From Picosynechococcus sp. PCC 7003 (lineage in GTDB: Bacteria; Cyanobacteriota; Cyanobacteriia; Cyanobacteriales; MRBY01): a DNA stretch of 64,000 nt. Under the pieces are notes generated by a model. The model saw only the letters and a list, made by a program, of their open reading frames with translations. It was not told the DNA's origin and searched no databases. The DNA is taken from positions 2,064,661 to 2,128,660 of the forward strand of contig NZ_CP016474.1 in assembly GCF_001693255.1 (NCBI RefSeq). Direction: 5' to 3'. Positions 19,870 through 32,647 of the stretch are shown piece by piece. The position numbers and the translations under genes were made by a program. The number at the start of each line of letters is the position of its first letter. The stretch's first letter is position 1.

Positions 19870-22800
19870 TTATTGATCCTTCATCCAGTTATCATCAATC
19901 ATCGCATCATCATCAATTACAGGCGCTTTCCCCTGAACGTCCGACGGAATCGGCGTATCATCAGAAATTAGTTCATCGCCAGAGATAATGTCCTTGCGAT
20001 TCGATTTTCCTTCCGTAAAGGCTCGCGCTGTTTGATCATCAAGAATTTCGCTGCCATCAAGATCATCGTAGGAGCGGCTCGACAACCCAGCACCATTGTC
20101 ATTAGTCACAACATTGCTGTAGCCATTGGGAGACCGTGAAGTCCCTTCGTCTACGAAATCATTTTGGCTTGCAAACCCCGTTCCCGCCGGAATCAAGCGA
20201 CCGATAATCACGTTTTCCTTGAGGCCCCGCAACCAGTCAGATTTCCCTTCAATAGCTGCTTCGGTGAGTACCCGTGTGGTCTCTTGGAAGGAAGCCGCAG
20301 AGATAAAGCTGTCGGTGTTCAAGGAAGCTTTAGTAATCCCCAGGAGTACCGGAGTATAACGAGCCGGCGCGCCACCAGTAATCGACATTGCTTCGTTAAC
20401 CTGTTCTACTTGACGTAGCTCGATTAACTCCCCTGGCAACATTGTGGTGTCGCCACCATCATCGATGCGGACTTTTGCCGTCATCTGGCGCACGATCACT
20501 TCGATGTGTTTATCAGAAATGTCAATGCCCTGGGACTGGTAAACCCGCTGTACTTCTTCTACCAAGAACCGTTGGGATTCCCGGAGACCAATCAAAGCCG
20601 CGTCGTAGATCCCCTTACTCTCAGCGTAGTAATCGAAGAAAATTTCCAGGATTTCGTGGGGATTATTCAAGCCATCGGTGAGGGCTTCTGCGGGGCCAAC
20701 CCGTTGACCATCGACCACCATCACACTTTGGTTTAGGCTGACCGGATATTCGCTAATGACACCGTCATCTTCGATGACTTTGACATCCACGGTTTCATCA
20801 TCAAGGTATTCGACTTGGCAGGTACCAGGACGACGGGCGAGCACTGCTGCTTCCTTGGGTTTCCGGGCTTCGAGCAATTCTTCGATCCGGGGGAGACCCT
20901 GGATGATGTCCCCGGTTTTTGCCCGCTCAAAGACGAGTAGAACAAGATTGTCACCCCGTTGGACGAGATCACCTTCGTCGATGTGCAGGACTGCACCACC
21001 GGACACACGGTAAGGCCGAGCGTGACGGAGGACAATTTCTTTGTCGCTGACTTTGAGGACTTGGGCGGAATCTTCGATCACAACGCCTTCAGCAATTTCG
21101 GTGCCAGCAACCACCAGGGTATTTTCTTTGACCTTGGCTTTGCCGTCGATAGCTAGGGTTTGGCGATCGCTATCGCGCACAATCAATAAACGACGAATCG
21201 CTTCTTGACCAGAGCGAATCCCCCGAACTTCACCGGGTTCTTTACATTGGATTTCCGTGCGGGCCACCACTGCACCGGGTAAAATCTCTTGGCCGTCTTC
21301 GACCATGAGTCGGGTCTGAACTTGGCCGCCAAAGGGATCACTATCGGAATCACGGCGGAGAATCAAGGATTCAAGAATCACCAACTGCAGACGTTTAACT
21401 TCGTCATCGGTGGGATCATCTTGAAGTTCAATGTCCGCATAGAGGTTTGCGAGGACGTCTTCATCTTCCCCTTCAATAGCGCCAATTTCGATAATCAATT
21501 GGGTGCTCAGGAGAGAAACGCCATCCACGGATTTAACCCGTTCGCCATCTTTGAAAAATAGGCGCTGGACGGAATGGAGTTCGATATTCCGGCCGGCTCC
21601 CTGTTCGTTAATGGAACCTTGGGACGGTTCAACCGGAGTATCCTCGACTTGGAATTCCTCGACGGGACGGACAAGAAGGGCCACCCCTTCGGTGCTGATC
21701 ACTTTTTCACCGTAGCTTAGTTTGTCGATGGTCACCCCAGGGATAACTTCTTCACCGGGCTGAATCAGTTGTTCGTGATATTTGTCGGCGATCGCCTCTT
21801 CGGTGAGGTGCAATTCACCCGGCTTAATAATCACTTCCCGGAGAATGTCATTCTTTTCGATGACCTCTGCCACCCCAGCCGATTGGGAGAAAATGTCCTT
21901 AACGACTTCCGTTCCCGCTTCGACATACTGGCCATCTTCGACGATACGGAGCGAGCTATCTTTGTTGACCTCGTGGGTTTCTTCCGGGATCCAGAGGAGT
22001 GTGCCCCCTTTCAGGACTTCATAACCCTGTTTTTTCGTGCCTTTGGCCACCTCTACGCCAGCATATTTGATGATCCCCCCGGTGGTCGTCCGGTAGCGAT
22101 CATCGATGAGTTCGGCGATGTTGGCATTGTTTTGAACCTTCGTGCCAGGGGCTGTTTTCAGGAGGAACTGATCCCCTTTAGAGGTTTCAATGACGTATTG
22201 CTCTGAGCCGCCGCCAGTTTCATGGAGCACCTTCGCCTCATCTAGGAGCACCGAAGCCGTGACAATTTCAATCTCTCGGCTATTGGGAATGAGTCGTACA
22301 ACACCACCGGAGAGGGAAACTAATTTGGTCTCAGCCAGAATATCGCCCACATTGACATGGGTGCCGTTTTCAACGACAGGTTCAGCCCCAGCCGGCAGAT
22401 TATAGACATCCCCAGCTAGAACCCACATCAAACCACTTCTTTGGGCGGAGCGGGTTGTATTGCCTTGACGGTCAGTTTTTTCTTCTGCGATGAGGTTGTC
22501 AAACAGAACTTCCCCAGCTAGATCGGAAGAAACGTCTTTGGTCGCTCTCTCGGTAGATTTTTGGGTTTTCTGACCCGCGCCAACCTCAACCAGCAGATCG
22601 CCTTTCTTGACAGAAGCGCCTTCTGCTACCAGGACAAAGGAACCAGGGGAGAGGGCATGGCTCACCATTTTGCCGTTATCACTGGGCTTCAGTACCAGGG
22701 TGCCGGCTACTTCTACCTGTTCTACTTCATCCCCGTGGGGCGTCCGCATCCGTCGAGTGCTGAGGCCATCTTTAAACTGAATCGTACCAGCTTTGGAAGC

Positions 22801-23865
22801 CTTGATCGTCCGGGCTGCTTCCTTGGTAAATACCCCCCCTGTGTGGAAAGTCCGCATGGTTAACTGGGTGCCGGGTTCCCCAATGGATTGGGCCGCAATA
22901 ATCCCGACGGCTTCTCCCATATCAACCATGTGACCATGGGCGAGACTCCAACCATAGCACTTGCGACAGACGGAACGGGCTGCTTCACAGGTCAAAGGCG
23001 ATCGCACTTCTACTTCCTTTACCGTTGTTGCAATTTTCTTTGCCAGATCCGCGTCAATATCTTGATTCCGCTGGGCAATGACTTCTCCTGTTTTGGGATC
23101 GACCACATCGGCATTGAGCACCCGACCAAAGAGGCGGTCTTCGAGGGAAATCTGTTCGCGTTCACCATCGGTCATGGCGCGGAGTTTGAGGCCCCGGGCG
23201 GTGCCGCAGTCTTCTTCGCGAACAATCACATCCTGGGAAACATCCACCAAACGTCGGGTCAAATAACCAGAGTCTGCTGTACGAAGGGCGGTATCTACCA
23301 GACCTTTACGGGCACCATAGGAAGAAATAATGTATTCCGTGACTGTGAGACCTTCCCGGAAGTTGGTTTTAATCGGCAAGTCAATGATTTCCCCTTGGGG
23401 ATCCGCCATCAAACCACGCATCCCAACCAACTGACGCACCTGGGAAAGATTACCCCGGGCACCACTGAATGCCATCATGTAGACGGAGTTGAGGGGGTTG
23501 GTTTCCCGGAAGTTTTTGACCACTTCATCTTTGAGGGATTCGGAAGTACTGTTCCAGGTGTCAATTACTTTTTGGAAACGTTCAACCTCAGTGATTTCAC
23601 CACGGGAATAGCGAGCTTCTGTGGTTTTAATTTCTTGTTCGGCACTGTCTAGCATCTGCCGCTTGATGGGAGGCACCTGGAGGTCATCGACACTAATCGA
23701 CACACCAGCCTGGGTTGCGTAACGAAAACCAAGGGTCTTCAATTCGTCGGCCATGGTGGCACAGTGGGCAGAACCAAAACTGGTGTAGGCCCAGGACATC
23801 AGTTTTTTCAGGCGTCCTTTATCGATGATGCGGTTATAAAAAACGGCGGGTTTTTCCTTTGTCAT
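19870..23865 (-). CDS. rpoC2: RNA polymerase beta'' subunit (RpoC2)
   Basis: This is the C-terminal half of the split beta' subunit of cyanobacterial RNA polymerase (1331 residues). It includes the bridge-helix and trigger-loop regions: zinc-site cysteines around [35 protein letters not shown] near residue 330, and the trigger loop completed far downstream by [19 protein letters not shown]. Between them lies the very large cyanobacterial SI3 insertion (about residues 345-980), built of repeated barrel-sandwich folds. The acidic C-terminal tail (about 1250-1331) is variable. It follows rpoC1 with 91 bases between, and is the last gene of the operon. Confidence 0.97.
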   Translation of the reverse strand: MTKEKPAVFYNRIIDKGRLKKLMSWAYTSFGSAHCATMADELKTLGFRYATQAGVSISVDDLQVPPIKRQMLDSAEQEIKTTEARYSRGEITEVERFQKVIDTWNSTSESLKDEVVKNFRETNPLNSVYMMAFSGARGNLSQVRQLVGMRGLMADPQGEIIDLPIKTNFREGLTVTEYIISSYGARKGLVDTALRTADSGYLTRRLVDVSQDVIVREEDCGTARGLKLRAMTDGEREQISLEDRLFGRVLNADVVDPKTGEVIAQRNQDIDADLAKKIATTVKEVEVRSPLTCEAARSVCRKCYGWSLAHGHMVDMGEAVGIIAAQSIGEPGTQLTMRTFHTGGVFTKEAARTIKASKAGTIQFKDGLSTRRMRTPHGDEVEQVEVAGTLVLKPSDNGKMVSHALSPGSFVLVAEGASVKKGDLLVEVGAGQKTQKSTERATKDVSSDLAGEVLFDNLIAEEKTDRQGNTTRSAQRSGLMWVLAGDVYNLPAGAEPVVENGTHVNVGDILAETKLVSLSGGVVRLIPNSREIEIVTASVLLDEAKVLHETGGGSEQYVIETSKGDQFLLKTAPGTKVQNNANIAELIDDRYRTTTGGIIKYAGVEVAKGTKKQGYEVLKGGTLLWIPEETHEVNKDSSLRIVEDGQYVEAGTEVVKDIFSQSAGVAEVIEKNDILREVIIKPGELHLTEEAIADKYHEQLIQPGEEVIPGVTIDKLSYGEKVISTEGVALLVRPVEEFQVEDTPVEPSQGSINEQGAGRNIELHSVQRLFFKDGERVKSVDGVSLLSTQLIIEIGAIEGEDEDVLANLYADIELQDDPTDDEVKRLQLVILESLILRRDSDSDPFGGQVQTRLMVEDGQEILPGAVVARTEIQCKEPGEVRGIRSGQEAIRRLLIVRDSDRQTLAIDGKAKVKENTLVVAGTEIAEGVVIEDSAQVLKVSDKEIVLRHARPYRVSGGAVLHIDEGDLVQRGDNLVLLVFERAKTGDIIQGLPRIEELLEARKPKEAAVLARRPGTCQVEYLDDETVDVKVIEDDGVISEYPVSLNQSVMVVDGQRVGPAEALTDGLNNPHEILEIFFDYYAESKGIYDAALIGLRESQRFLVEEVQRVYQSQGIDISDKHIEVIVRQMTAKVRIDDGGDTTMLPGELIELRQVEQVNEAMSITGGAPARYTPVLLGITKASLNTDSFISAASFQETTRVLTEAAIEGKSDWLRGLKENVIIGRLIPAGTGFASQNDFVDEGTSRSPNGYSNVVTNDNGAGLSSRSYDDLDGSEILDDQTARAFTEGKSNRKDIISGDELISDDTPIPSDVQGKAPVIDDDAMIDDNWMKDQ

Positions 23866-23956
23866 GGTTTTTTGTGGTCTCTGGTGTTAATAACTTAAGA
23901 AGAAAAACTAAAGAAAGAAAAAGGCGATCGCCCTTTTCTTTCCATTTACAGTCGCC

Positions 23957-25867
23957 TTACACAGGCAGGCCCTCTGGGAGCGTTCGTCCTGTCAAATCAA
24001 GGGCATCCTGGATTGTCTTGTTGTAGATAATTCGTCCCGGTGTCGTGCGGATAAACTGACTAATCATTTCACCCTCTGCCGTTTCCCGAACTTTCCGCTC
24101 ACGGTAAATTTTCAAAATAGAACCGTCCTCTAACGTTTCAGATTCCAACACCCGATCATCTGCCTCATTGGTCTCAACATCACCGAGGTAGCGTAACCAT
24201 ACATAGGCATGTAAATCCACATCTCCTTGCTCATAGGCCCGCAACGCATCATCCATACTGCTAAAGTAGCGTCCCGCACCCCGCTGCGCCCCTGGATTTT
24301 CCGCCGTCAAATAATAACAACCTAAAACCATATCCTGGGACGGAGCCACAATGGGCTTACCCGTAGCTGGCGAAAGAATATTATGACAAGCCAACATCAA
24401 CAGACGCGCTTCCGCCTGGGCCTCCAAAGATAAAGGCACGTGCACTGCCATCTGGTCACCGTCAAAGTCAGCGTTAAACGCAGGACAAACCAGCGGGTGC
24501 AATTGAATCGCCCGGCCCTCTACGAGAATGGGTTCAAAGGCCTGAATCCCTAATCGGTGTAGCGTTGGTGCCCGGTTAAGTAGCACAGGGTGACCCGTAA
24601 TCACTTCGGCGAGCACATCCCAAACACTTTCATCACCCCGTTGAATTAGCTTCTTCGCCGCCTTGATATTGCTGACGATGGTGCTCTTAATCAATCGCTG
24701 AATGACAAAAGGCTGGAATAGCTCAATGGCCATTTCACGGGGTAGACCACACTGATAAATTTTTAGCTTTGGCCCAACCACGATGACAGAACGACCGGAA
24801 TAGTCAACCCGTTTCCCAAGAAGGTTTTGACGGAAACGACCTTGCTTCCCTTCAATAATGTCCGACAAAGACTTAAGGGGACGGTTATTGGCACCGACGA
24901 CTGTCCGACCACGACGGCCATTATCAATTAACGCATCCACCGCCTCTTGTAACATCCGTTTTTCGTTGCGGACGATAATTTCTGGCGCAAGAATTTCCTG
25001 TAATCGAGCCAAACGGTTATTTCGGTTAATAACGCGGCGATAGAGATCATTCAAATCAGAGGTGGCAAAACGTCCCCCATCAAGCTGCACCATGGGACGC
25101 AGATCCGGTGGAATGACAGGAATGCTGTTTAAAACCATCCATTCAGGACGTGCCCCAGTCGCAATAAAGTTATCAATAACGCGTAAACGTTTAATTAACT
25201 TCGCCCGTTTTTGCCCCTTAGAATTGGCAATCCCTTCCCGTAGTTCCTCGGCGATCGCCTCTAACTCGAGCTCTTGTAACAAACGTTCAATGGCCTCGGC
25301 TCCAATGCCAACTTCCACATCCTCTAACTGAGAATCTTCACTGTAGAGTTGCTCTTCAATTTCTAACCACTGATCTTCCGTCAACAGTTGCTTGTAGCTG
25401 AGGTTAGTCGCATTACCCGGATCAAGGACGACATAGGCGTTGAAATAAACAATTTGTTCCACATCCCGTAGTGCCATGTCCAGCAAAATGCTGAGGTAGC
25501 TGGGAATTCCCTTGAGATACCAAACGTGGGTAACTGCCGCCGCGAGTTTAATGTACCCCATGCGATGACGACGTACCCGGGATTCAGTCACCTCTACGCC
25601 ACAACGTTCACAGACAATACCCCGGTGTCTGACCCGCTTGTATTTACCACAGTGACATTCCCAGTCCTTAGCTGGGCCAAAAATTCGCTCACAAAATAAA
25701 CCATCCATTTCCGGCTTTAATGTCCGGTAGTTAATGGTTTCTGGTTTCGTGACTTCACCGACGGTTTGACCATTTGGTAAAGTCCGCTCTCCCCACTGGC
25801 GGACCCGTTCAGGGGAGGCAATACCAATTTTGACGTAATCGAAATGTTGCTCTTGTTGACTTTTCAT
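23957..25867 (-). CDS. rpoC1: RNA polymerase gamma subunit (RpoC1)
   Basis: This is the N-terminal half of the split beta' subunit (636 residues) and carries the catalytic magnesium loop [12 protein letters not shown]. The zinc ribbon near residue 72 has four cysteines (CHCGKYK and CERCG). The lid, rudder and switch regions are recognisable ([20 protein letters not shown], shown as the family's conserved block, and [17 protein letters not shown]). The start ATG 25867 gives [15 protein letters not shown], as in other cyanobacteria. It is the middle gene of rpoB-rpoC1-rpoC2; the split from rpoC2 is a cyanobacterial and plastid hallmark. Confidence 0.97.
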   Translation of the reverse strand: MKSQQEQHFDYVKIGIASPERVRQWGERTLPNGQTVGEVTKPETINYRTLKPEMDGLFCERIFGPAKDWECHCGKYKRVRHRGIVCERCGVEVTESRVRRHRMGYIKLAAAVTHVWYLKGIPSYLSILLDMALRDVEQIVYFNAYVVLDPGNATNLSYKQLLTEDQWLEIEEQLYSEDSQLEDVEVGIGAEAIERLLQELELEAIAEELREGIANSKGQKRAKLIKRLRVIDNFIATGARPEWMVLNSIPVIPPDLRPMVQLDGGRFATSDLNDLYRRVINRNNRLARLQEILAPEIIVRNEKRMLQEAVDALIDNGRRGRTVVGANNRPLKSLSDIIEGKQGRFRQNLLGKRVDYSGRSVIVVGPKLKIYQCGLPREMAIELFQPFVIQRLIKSTIVSNIKAAKKLIQRGDESVWDVLAEVITGHPVLLNRAPTLHRLGIQAFEPILVEGRAIQLHPLVCPAFNADFDGDQMAVHVPLSLEAQAEARLLMLACHNILSPATGKPIVAPSQDMVLGCYYLTAENPGAQRGAGRYFSSMDDALRAYEQGDVDLHAYVWLRYLGDVETNEADDRVLESETLEDGSILKIYRERKVRETAEGEMISQFIRTTPGRIIYNKTIQDALDLTGRTLPEGLPV

Positions 25868-25980
25868 GCCCGTAACTGCTCTTTAAAAACGACTCGACGA
25901 ATACAATTTGGCCTGTGCAAGCTTGAAAACGCGTGGGGCACATTTTGAAAATTCTGGCCCCACTACACTTTTAAGCATGC

Positions 25981-28900
25981 TTACTCTGCTGCCTCTTCTA
26001 CTAAATCCTCTTGGTCTTCATTGTTAACTGACTCATAGGTCGGCCGGTTAGGAGCACGACGTTGGTTATCCATCATCAAATCTACTTCCACATCACGACT
26101 GGTACCGTCATCGGCTGCTTCCACTTTATGAACAGCAATATCTAGACCCAAGGACTGTAGTTCCCGCATTAGAACTTTGAATGATTCGGGAGTGCCTGGA
26201 CGAGGAATTGGCTTCCCTTTGACGATTGCATTTAACGCTTCGTTACGTCCTTGCATATCGTCGGATTTCACCGTGAGCAACTCTTGGAGAGTATAGGCGG
26301 CTCCGTAGGCTTCGAGCGCCCAAACCTCCATTTCTCCGAATCGTTGACCACCCTGCTGGGCTTTACCACCAAGGGGCTGCTGGGTAACCAGAGAGTACGG
26401 CCCCGTAGAACGGGCGTGGATTTTATCGTCAACCAGGTGAACGAGCTTAAGCATGTACGCTTTACCGACGGTCACGGCGCGATCAAAGGATTCTCCAGTC
26501 CGGCCATCGTAAACTTGGATTTTACCGGGTTCATCTTCATTGAAAACCCAGTCTTTGTTTGGTTTTTTTGCCGCTTCGCGAATTTTGCCATGTACCGTTT
26601 CCCGCGACGCTTCAGCCCCATGCATTTCGTCGAAAGGCATCATCTTAAAGCGGGCATTGAGATGTTCACCGGCCCAGCCTAGAAGACATTCAAAAACTTG
26701 ACCCACGTTCATCCGGGACGGTACCCCAAGAGGATTGAGCACAATATCGACAGGGGAACCGTCGGGTAAATAGGGCATATCTTCAATCGGGAGAATGCGA
26801 GAAATAATCCCCTTATTCCCGTGGCGGCCTGCCATTTTGTCCCCGACCTGGATTTTTCGTTTTTGAGCTACATAGACTCGAACCACCATATTGGCGCCAG
26901 GGGGCAATTCATCGCCCTGCTCACGGGTAAAGACGCGGACATCAACAACACGCCCCTTTTCACCGTTGGGAACCCGGAGAGAGTTATCCCGTACATCCCG
27001 GGCTTTTTCTCCGAAGATTGCCCGTAGGAGTTTTTCTTCCGGTGGCTGATCAGATTCCCCTTTAGGAGTCACTTTACCCACCAAAATATCACCCGATTCT
27101 ACCCAAGCACCAATGCGGATAATCCCTTGTTCATCGAGGTGGCGTAGTGCCTCTTCCCCGACGTTGGGAATTTCCCGGGTGATTTCTTCAGGCCCTAGTT
27201 TTGTTTGACGGGCTTCAATTTCGAATTTTTCGATGTGAATACTGGTGTACACATCGTCATACACAAGACGCTCACTGATTAAGATTGCGTCCTCATAGTT
27301 GTAGCCTTCCCAGGGCATATAGGCGATCGTCACGTTTTGGCCGAGGGCGATTTCCCCCCCTTCGGTGGCAGAACCATCTGCGAGGACTTGGCCAGCGACG
27401 ACATCTTCGCCAATGTCCACGAGGGGACGTTGATTAAGGCAAGTGTCTTGGTTAGAACGCTGGTATTTTTGCAGGGGATAAACAATTTCGGCTGCATCTT
27501 CCGTGCCTTCACCCGTCGGCTGCACGCGGATTACAGTGGCGTCAACAAAGGTGACAACACCGTCGCACCGGGACACAATTACCATCCCGGAGTCGCGGGC
27601 TGCTTGGGCTTCCAAGCCAGTACCGACAAGGGGACGCTCAGGGCGTAATAGGGGAACTGCCTGTCGTTGCATGTTAGAGCCCATCAGAGCACGGTTTGCA
27701 TCATCATGCTCAAGGAAGGGAATCAGTGAGGTTGCAACAGAGACAATCTGTAGGGGGGAAACTGCCACGTAGTCCACCTGTTCGGGGGTTGTGGTCGAGA
27801 ATTCCCGACGATAGCGGACAGGAACCGTTTCACCGAGAATGTTACCGTCTTCATCCCGCGGTACATCCCCGGGGGCAACCCGTAGATCGTCTTCTTCGCC
27901 TGCAGTGAGGTAAACAGAGCCTTGGTCAAAAAGGATTTTACCGTTCTCGACTTTGTAATAGGGCGTTTCAATAAAGCCATATTCGTTGACGCGGGCATAG
28001 GTTGCGAGGGAACCAATGAGACCTGCGTTGGGACCTTCTGGAGTTTCGACGGGGCAGATACGACCGTACTGGGTGGGGTGGATATCTCGGACGGCAAAGC
28101 CGGCTCGTTCACGGGTTAGACCACCAGGGCCGAGGGCAGATAGACGCCGCTTGTGGGTCAATTCTGCCAGTGGATTGGTTTGATCCATAAACTGAGAAAG
28201 CTGGGAGGAACCGAAGAATTCCTTAATTGCAGCGACCAAGGGCTTCGGGTTAACCAAGGAGGCTGGTGTTAAGGTGTCGGCTTCGCTGACGGTCATACGT
28301 TCACGAATGATGCGCTCTAGACGGTTTAGACCAACACGCACTTGGTTTTGCAATAGTTCACCGACGGAGCGCACACGACGGTTGCCCAGGTGATCGATGT
28401 CGTCAATATTTCCGGTATCGAACTCTAGGTTAATGAGGTAGTCGATCGCCGAGAGAATGTCGGTGGGGGTGAGTACCCGTACGGTGTCGGGGATATTGAG
28501 CCGCAACTTTTTATTAATTTTGTACCGACCCACTTTACCTAAGTCATAGCGCTTGTTATCAAAGAAGCGGGATTCTAAGAGCTGCTGACCACCGCTAACC
28601 GTGGGGGGTTCACCGGGGCGGAGCTTGCGATAGAGTTCGAGGAGCGCTTCTTCTTCGCTGGGATTGCCTTCTTTTTCAAGGGTTTTTTGGTAGAAGTCGG
28701 CATGGCGGAGGGCATCAAGGATTTCGCTGTCGGACAGCCCCATGGCCTTGAGGAGTACCTGGGCCGAAAGCTTACGGGTTTTGTCGATCCGTACCCAGAC
28801 AATGTTATTTTTGTCGGTTTCAAATTTCAGCCATGCGCCTCGGTTCGGAATAAGGGACGCGGAGTAGGTGCGACGGCCATGTTTGTCGACTTCGGATTTG

Positions 28901-29292
28901 TAATAAACCCCAGGCGATCGCACAATTTGGTTGACGATGACTCGCTCTGCACCATTGATAATGAAGGTGCCACGGTCTGTCATCAGCGGCAGGTCTCCAA
29001 TGAAGACTTCCTGTTCTTTGATTTCGCCGGTTTCTTTGTTAATAAGCCGGGTGGGCACATACATCTGGACACCATAGGTGCTATCCCGACTCTTTGCCTC
29101 ACTCATGCTGTACTTGGGTTCTTTGAGACGATATTTTTCCCCAATGAAGTGCAGCTCTAATTTGCCGGTATAGTCGGTGATGGGCGAGAAACTGTTGAGC
29201 TCCTCAATTAACCCTTTTTCAAGGAACCAACGAAAGCTTGACCGTTGAATATCAATTAGATCAGGAAGCAGGCTTTGGGTGATATGAGTCAT
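25981..29292 (-). CDS. rpoB: RNA polymerase beta subunit (RpoB)
   Basis: This 1103-residue catalytic beta subunit forms the polymerase core with alpha, gamma (RpoC1) and beta'' (RpoC2). Family blocks are evident: [14 protein letters not shown] at the N-terminus, the rifampicin region ([38 protein letters not shown]), the catalytic lysine block [13 protein letters not shown], and [28 protein letters not shown]-type C-terminal clamp sequence (only the family name of that block is relied on). The short acidic tail is usual. It is the first gene of the operon; the 113-base gap to rpoC1 holds no terminator I can see. Confidence 0.97.
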   Translation of the reverse strand: MTHITQSLLPDLIDIQRSSFRWFLEKGLIEELNSFSPITDYTGKLELHFIGEKYRLKEPKYSMSEAKSRDSTYGVQMYVPTRLINKETGEIKEQEVFIGDLPLMTDRGTFIINGAERVIVNQIVRSPGVYYKSEVDKHGRRTYSASLIPNRGAWLKFETDKNNIVWVRIDKTRKLSAQVLLKAMGLSDSEILDALRHADFYQKTLEKEGNPSEEEALLELYRKLRPGEPPTVSGGQQLLESRFFDNKRYDLGKVGRYKINKKLRLNIPDTVRVLTPTDILSAIDYLINLEFDTGNIDDIDHLGNRRVRSVGELLQNQVRVGLNRLERIIRERMTVSEADTLTPASLVNPKPLVAAIKEFFGSSQLSQFMDQTNPLAELTHKRRLSALGPGGLTRERAGFAVRDIHPTQYGRICPVETPEGPNAGLIGSLATYARVNEYGFIETPYYKVENGKILFDQGSVYLTAGEEDDLRVAPGDVPRDEDGNILGETVPVRYRREFSTTTPEQVDYVAVSPLQIVSVATSLIPFLEHDDANRALMGSNMQRQAVPLLRPERPLVGTGLEAQAARDSGMVIVSRCDGVVTFVDATVIRVQPTGEGTEDAAEIVYPLQKYQRSNQDTCLNQRPLVDIGEDVVAGQVLADGSATEGGEIALGQNVTIAYMPWEGYNYEDAILISERLVYDDVYTSIHIEKFEIEARQTKLGPEEITREIPNVGEEALRHLDEQGIIRIGAWVESGDILVGKVTPKGESDQPPEEKLLRAIFGEKARDVRDNSLRVPNGEKGRVVDVRVFTREQGDELPPGANMVVRVYVAQKRKIQVGDKMAGRHGNKGIISRILPIEDMPYLPDGSPVDIVLNPLGVPSRMNVGQVFECLLGWAGEHLNARFKMMPFDEMHGAEASRETVHGKIREAAKKPNKDWVFNEDEPGKIQVYDGRTGESFDRAVTVGKAYMLKLVHLVDDKIHARSTGPYSLVTQQPLGGKAQQGGQRFGEMEVWALEAYGAAYTLQELLTVKSDDMQGRNEALNAIVKGKPIPRPGTPESFKVLMRELQSLGLDIAVHKVEAADDGTSRDVEVDLMMDNQRRAPNRPTYESVNNEDQEDLVEEAAE

Positions 29293-29501
29293 AGGTATTA
29301 TCTTGGGTCGGGATAACTGGGAGGCAATGTGGCGCAGCAGATGGCAGGCGATCGCCTTGGGTTAGGTAGAGAGTTGGCGTAGAAGTCAAAGGCCCTTCAA
29401 TGGTAGTCCGGGACAAAAGCTCCTACAGCAGAATGCGACCTTCTCTGAGCCCTAGGTTTAACCCTGAGGTAACGAGAATGCCGACAAAATAAAAAAGATA
29501 T

Positions 29502-30281
29502 TTAGAAGTGCAGTCGAAACAGCTGACGGGCATTAGCTGTCGTTTGTTGGGCAAGGGTTTCCAAAGAAGTTTCCCGTAATTGGGCAAGGTATTCTGCCAC
29601 ATGGCGGACAAAGGCTGGTTCATTTCGCTTTCCCCGTTTGGGTACAGGGGCGAGAAAAGGACAATCTGTTTCGATCAAAAGACGATCATCAGGCACTAGA
29701 CGAGCGGAATCCCTGACCTGTTCAGCATTTTTGAAGGTCACCACACCACTAAAGCTCACGAAAAAACCGAGGTCAAGAAACCATTGAGTTTCTTCGGGAG
29801 TGCCACTCCAGCAATGCATTACACCACGCACGGGCCGGTTGCCAGCTTGAAACTCCTTAAAGATTGCCAACAACTCCGCTGCCGCATCACGACAGTGGAT
29901 GATCACGGGCAAATCGAGTTCTGTTGCCAGCTCAAGTTGCGCCCTAAGCACCTTTTTTTGGTGGTGATGGTTATCCGCCTTAAAAAAGTCTAGGCCCATT
30001 TCCCCAAGGGCAACGATTCGCGGATCACTCTGGGCCAGGGTCTTGATTTCTGAGGCCATGGTCTCTGTCCATTTATCTGCATCGAGGGGATGCAGGCCAA
30101 CAGAGAACTTTAGCTCCGGAAACCGATCAACTAAGGCTTGGATTTCAGTGAACTCTCGCGGTTCGACGCAGGAATGGACCAAATGGGCAACACCAGCGGC
30201 ACGCCAACGGCTGGCGATCGCCTCGATATCCTCTTGGAAAACATCGAAGTTGATGTGCACATGGGTGTCAACAAGTTGCAT
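29502..30281 (-). CDS. tatD: TatD-family metal-dependent nuclease
   Basis: This 259-residue TIM-barrel hydrolase belongs to the TatD DNase family, linked to DNA repair, 3'-5' exonuclease activity and quality control. Metal ligands are visible in order: [11 protein letters not shown] (His-x-His), LGEMGLDFF (Glu), [10 protein letters not shown] (His), GVMHCWSGT (His) and [11 protein letters not shown] (Asp). Length is standard. It lies between rpsT upstream and rpoB downstream, all on the minus strand, with a spacer of about 200 bases before rpoB where the polymerase operon promoter is expected. Confidence 0.93.
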   Translation of the reverse strand: MQLVDTHVHINFDVFQEDIEAIASRWRAAGVAHLVHSCVEPREFTEIQALVDRFPELKFSVGLHPLDADKWTETMASEIKTLAQSDPRIVALGEMGLDFFKADNHHHQKKVLRAQLELATELDLPVIIHCRDAAAELLAIFKEFQAGNRPVRGVMHCWSGTPEETQWFLDLGFFVSFSGVVTFKNAEQVRDSARLVPDDRLLIETDCPFLAPVPKRGKRNEPAFVRHVAEYLAQLRETSLETLAQQTTANARQLFRLHF

Positions 30282-30356
30282 GGTAAAAGTGACAGCGGCT
30301 CCTTTAAATAGTTAGCAAACAGGGAAAACCCTAGAGAACACGACCGCTCCCTAGTC

Positions 30357-30656
30357 CTAGGCTGCCACTTGTCCAGTCGCCTGCTTAAATTCCTTCGCGA
30401 GTTGTGCCTTTTTCCGGGCAGCCGTATTGTGATGGTAAACTCCCCGTTTCACAGCTTTGTCAATTTTGCTGTAGGTTGCAGAGAGATATTTTTGTGCTTC
30501 TGCCTGGGCATCTGCAGAGGGAGCCGCTGCATATTGTTCAATCGCTTGGAGGCATTTTTTGGTGAGGGTCTTGACCGCAGACTTATAGGATTTGTTGCGG
30601 AGACGATTACGTTCAGCAATTTGGATACGCTTAATCGCAGATTTAATATTAGCCAC
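30357..30656 (-). CDS. rpsT: Small ribosomal subunit protein S20
   Basis: S20 is a primary 16S rRNA-binding protein of the 30S body. The 99-residue, lysine-rich, all-helical protein shows the family pattern: [20 protein letters not shown] near the start, then [14 protein letters not shown] and [20 protein letters not shown]. It is in the same orientation as tatD, 75 bases upstream of it, and the two may be co-transcribed. No defects are seen. Confidence 0.96.
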   Translation of the reverse strand: MANIKSAIKRIQIAERNRLRNKSYKSAVKTLTKKCLQAIEQYAAAPSADAQAEAQKYLSATYSKIDKAVKRGVYHHNTAARKKAQLAKEFKQATGQVAA

Positions 30657-30895
30657 AGTGGTCTAGGTTAATTTAGGTGGACAGATAAATATAGATGATC
30701 AAAAATCTCATTGTAGCAAAAGTTGCCCCACTGAGATCAATCACCGCAGAATTTAGGTTAGGAGTTGGATGTCTCTAATTTCAGAGGTGAAATTTTACCA
30801 CGAAAACCGAGGCTAAACGCGGAATGGCTGCCATTGGTTAGGAAAATTCAGTAGAATGAAGCAAGATTTTAAGCAATGAGTGATTGATATTTTCT

Positions 30896-32209
30896 ATGCT
30901 GCGCATTCTCTATCAGCAGACTGATGCCCCTTCTGAGTTACAACGTATTGCGAACCGCACCTCCCATGATGTAGCTCTAACCCAAGAGGCGGCGGTGAAA
31001 GAGATTGTCACAGCGGTGAAAAATAGTGGTGATCGCGCGTTGGTTGATTTCACAGCAAAATTTGATCGCCAAACCCTCACCCCCGAAAAATTAAGGGTTT
31101 CCGCCGCCGAGCTAGATGCGGCCTACCAACAAATTGACCGTCCCCTGCTAGAGGCGATCCAACTGGCGAGTCGGCAGATTGAAGCCTTTCACCGTCAACG
31201 GGTACCCAAGTCCTGGGTGCAGTTTGGCCAGCATGATGTTGTTTTAGGGAAACGTTATACTGCTGTGGATCGGGCGGGTCTGTATGTGCCAGGGGGCCGC
31301 GCTGCCTATCCGAGCACGGTACTCATGAATGCCATTCCGGCGAAGGTCGCTGGCGTGCCCAAAATTGTGATGGTGACGCCCCCAGGGCCAGATCTCAAAA
31401 TTAATCCAGCGGTTTTGGTTGCGGCTCAAGAAGCAGGGATTGAGGAAATTTATCGTGTTGGTGGTGCCCAGGCGATCGCCGCCCTCGCTTACGGTACGGA
31501 GACAATTCCAGCGGTGGATGTAATCACCGGGCCAGGGAATATTTTCGTTACCCTCGCCAAAAAAATGGTCTATGGCCGCGTGGGGATTGATTCTTTGGCG
31601 GGGCCTTCGGAAGTGCTGGTCATTGCGGACAATAGTGCGAACCCGACCCACGTGGCGGCGGATCTCCTTGCCCAGGCAGAACATGACCCCTTGGCCGCAG
31701 CGATCTTACTCACCCCTGATCAAGAATTTGCCGAACAGGTACAGGCAGCGGTGGCCCAACAGTTAGAAAATCATCCCCGCCAGGAACTTACTGAAAAAGC
31801 GATCGCCCACTACGGCTTAGTGGTGGTGGTTGACTCCCTCGAAAAAGCCGCCGAACTGTCTAATCTCTTTGCCCCAGAACACTTGGAATTGGAAGTGGCG
31901 GAACCCTGGGAACTCTTGCCCTTCATTCGCCATGCTGGGGCTATTTTCCTGGGTCACTCGACCCCAGAAGCGGTGGGGGATTATCTCGCGGGGCCAAACC
32001 ATACCCTGCCGACGGCTGGTGCGGCTCGCTATGCCTCAGCCCTCGGCGTGGAAACCTTTATGAAGCACTCCAGTATTATTCAATATTCGGCGAAAGCACT
32101 CCAAAACGTTGCCAGTGCCGTACAAACCCTCGCCGAAGCTGAAGGCCTCCCCTCCCACGGGGAATCAGTGCGGTTGCGTACCCAGAAAGGTCAAACCCTA
32201 GATTCCTAA
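30896..32209 (+). CDS. hisD: Histidinol dehydrogenase
   Basis: HisD performs the last two oxidations of histidine synthesis, L-histidinol to L-histidine, using NAD+ and a zinc ion. The 437-residue protein contains GLYVPGGRAAYPSTVLMNA, IYRVGGAQAIAALAYGT, DVITGPGNIFVTLAK, SEVLVIAD, and the catalytic/zinc histidine region FAPEHLELEVAEPW plus VGDYLAGPNHTLPT. The frame opens at a TTG four codons earlier (30884), but ATG 30896 (MLRILYQQ) is the family start. Its last 12 bases overlap the convergent gene at 32198-32623. No other his gene is near, as usual in cyanobacteria. Confidence 0.96.
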   Translation: MLRILYQQTDAPSELQRIANRTSHDVALTQEAAVKEIVTAVKNSGDRALVDFTAKFDRQTLTPEKLRVSAAELDAAYQQIDRPLLEAIQLASRQIEAFHRQRVPKSWVQFGQHDVVLGKRYTAVDRAGLYVPGGRAAYPSTVLMNAIPAKVAGVPKIVMVTPPGPDLKINPAVLVAAQEAGIEEIYRVGGAQAIAALAYGTETIPAVDVITGPGNIFVTLAKKMVYGRVGIDSLAGPSEVLVIADNSANPTHVAADLLAQAEHDPLAAAILLTPDQEFAEQVQAAVAQQLENHPRQELTEKAIAHYGLVVVVDSLEKAAELSNLFAPEHLELEVAEPWELLPFIRHAGAIFLGHSTPEAVGDYLAGPNHTLPTAGAARYASALGVETFMKHSSIIQYSAKALQNVASAVQTLAEAEGLPSHGESVRLRTQKGQTLDS

Positions 32210-32623
32210 CCCCAAAAATTTACGGAGGTACAGGCCCCATTGGGCGGCCAATTCAATTTGGGTAAAGGGAATTTCGATCGTTTCTTGATTCTGAGTTTCG
32301 AGTAATAAAAATGCTTTTCCTTGCCGGGGAAGATCTTCTGGTTCGTCTAAGCGATCAATGATTTGCTGATCAACACGTAGGGCAATCTTTTGGATTGAGG
32401 CGATCGCCACCGTTTGCAGATCCACCATCCCCCGTCGGGTCGCCTTGCCGTAGGTGATCTGACCATTGCGATAGCCCAGGATTGAATACAGATCATATTT
32501 CGCTTGATCAAAACCCTCCGCCCACCGTTGATAGGCTTCGATTTTTTGATATTCGGCCCAACCAGCCCAGGCTAAGCCAATGAACAGCGCCAAGAGCGGC
32601 AGCCACAATAATCCCCTTTCCAT
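32198..32623 (-). CDS. Membrane-anchored protein of unknown function
   Basis: This 141-residue protein has one N-terminal membrane segment (GLLWLPLLALFIGLAWAGWA) and a soluble domain of about 115 residues. The soluble part has a hydrophilic helix (YQKIEAYQRWAEGFDQAKYD) and a beta-rich region (KAFLLLETQNQETIEIPFTQ). I do not recognise a family; the composition resembles conserved cyanobacterial hypothetical proteins. It converges on hisD with a 12-base overlap and follows the SRPBCC-like gene on the same strand by about 24 bases, so those two may form a small operon. Confidence 0.65.
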   Translation of the reverse strand: MERGLLWLPLLALFIGLAWAGWAEYQKIEAYQRWAEGFDQAKYDLYSILGYRNGQITYGKATRRGMVDLQTVAIASIQKIALRVDQQIIDRLDEPEDLPRQGKAFLLLETQNQETIEIPFTQIELAAQWGLYLRKFLGLGI

Positions 32624-32647
32624 AAATGATTCACACAGAAATTTTGT

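Noticed and set aside
22888-23652. 254-codon plus-strand open frame opposite rpoC2
   Set aside because: It lies wholly within the certain rpoC2 gene, has no ribosome site or family features and is a codon-bias shadow.
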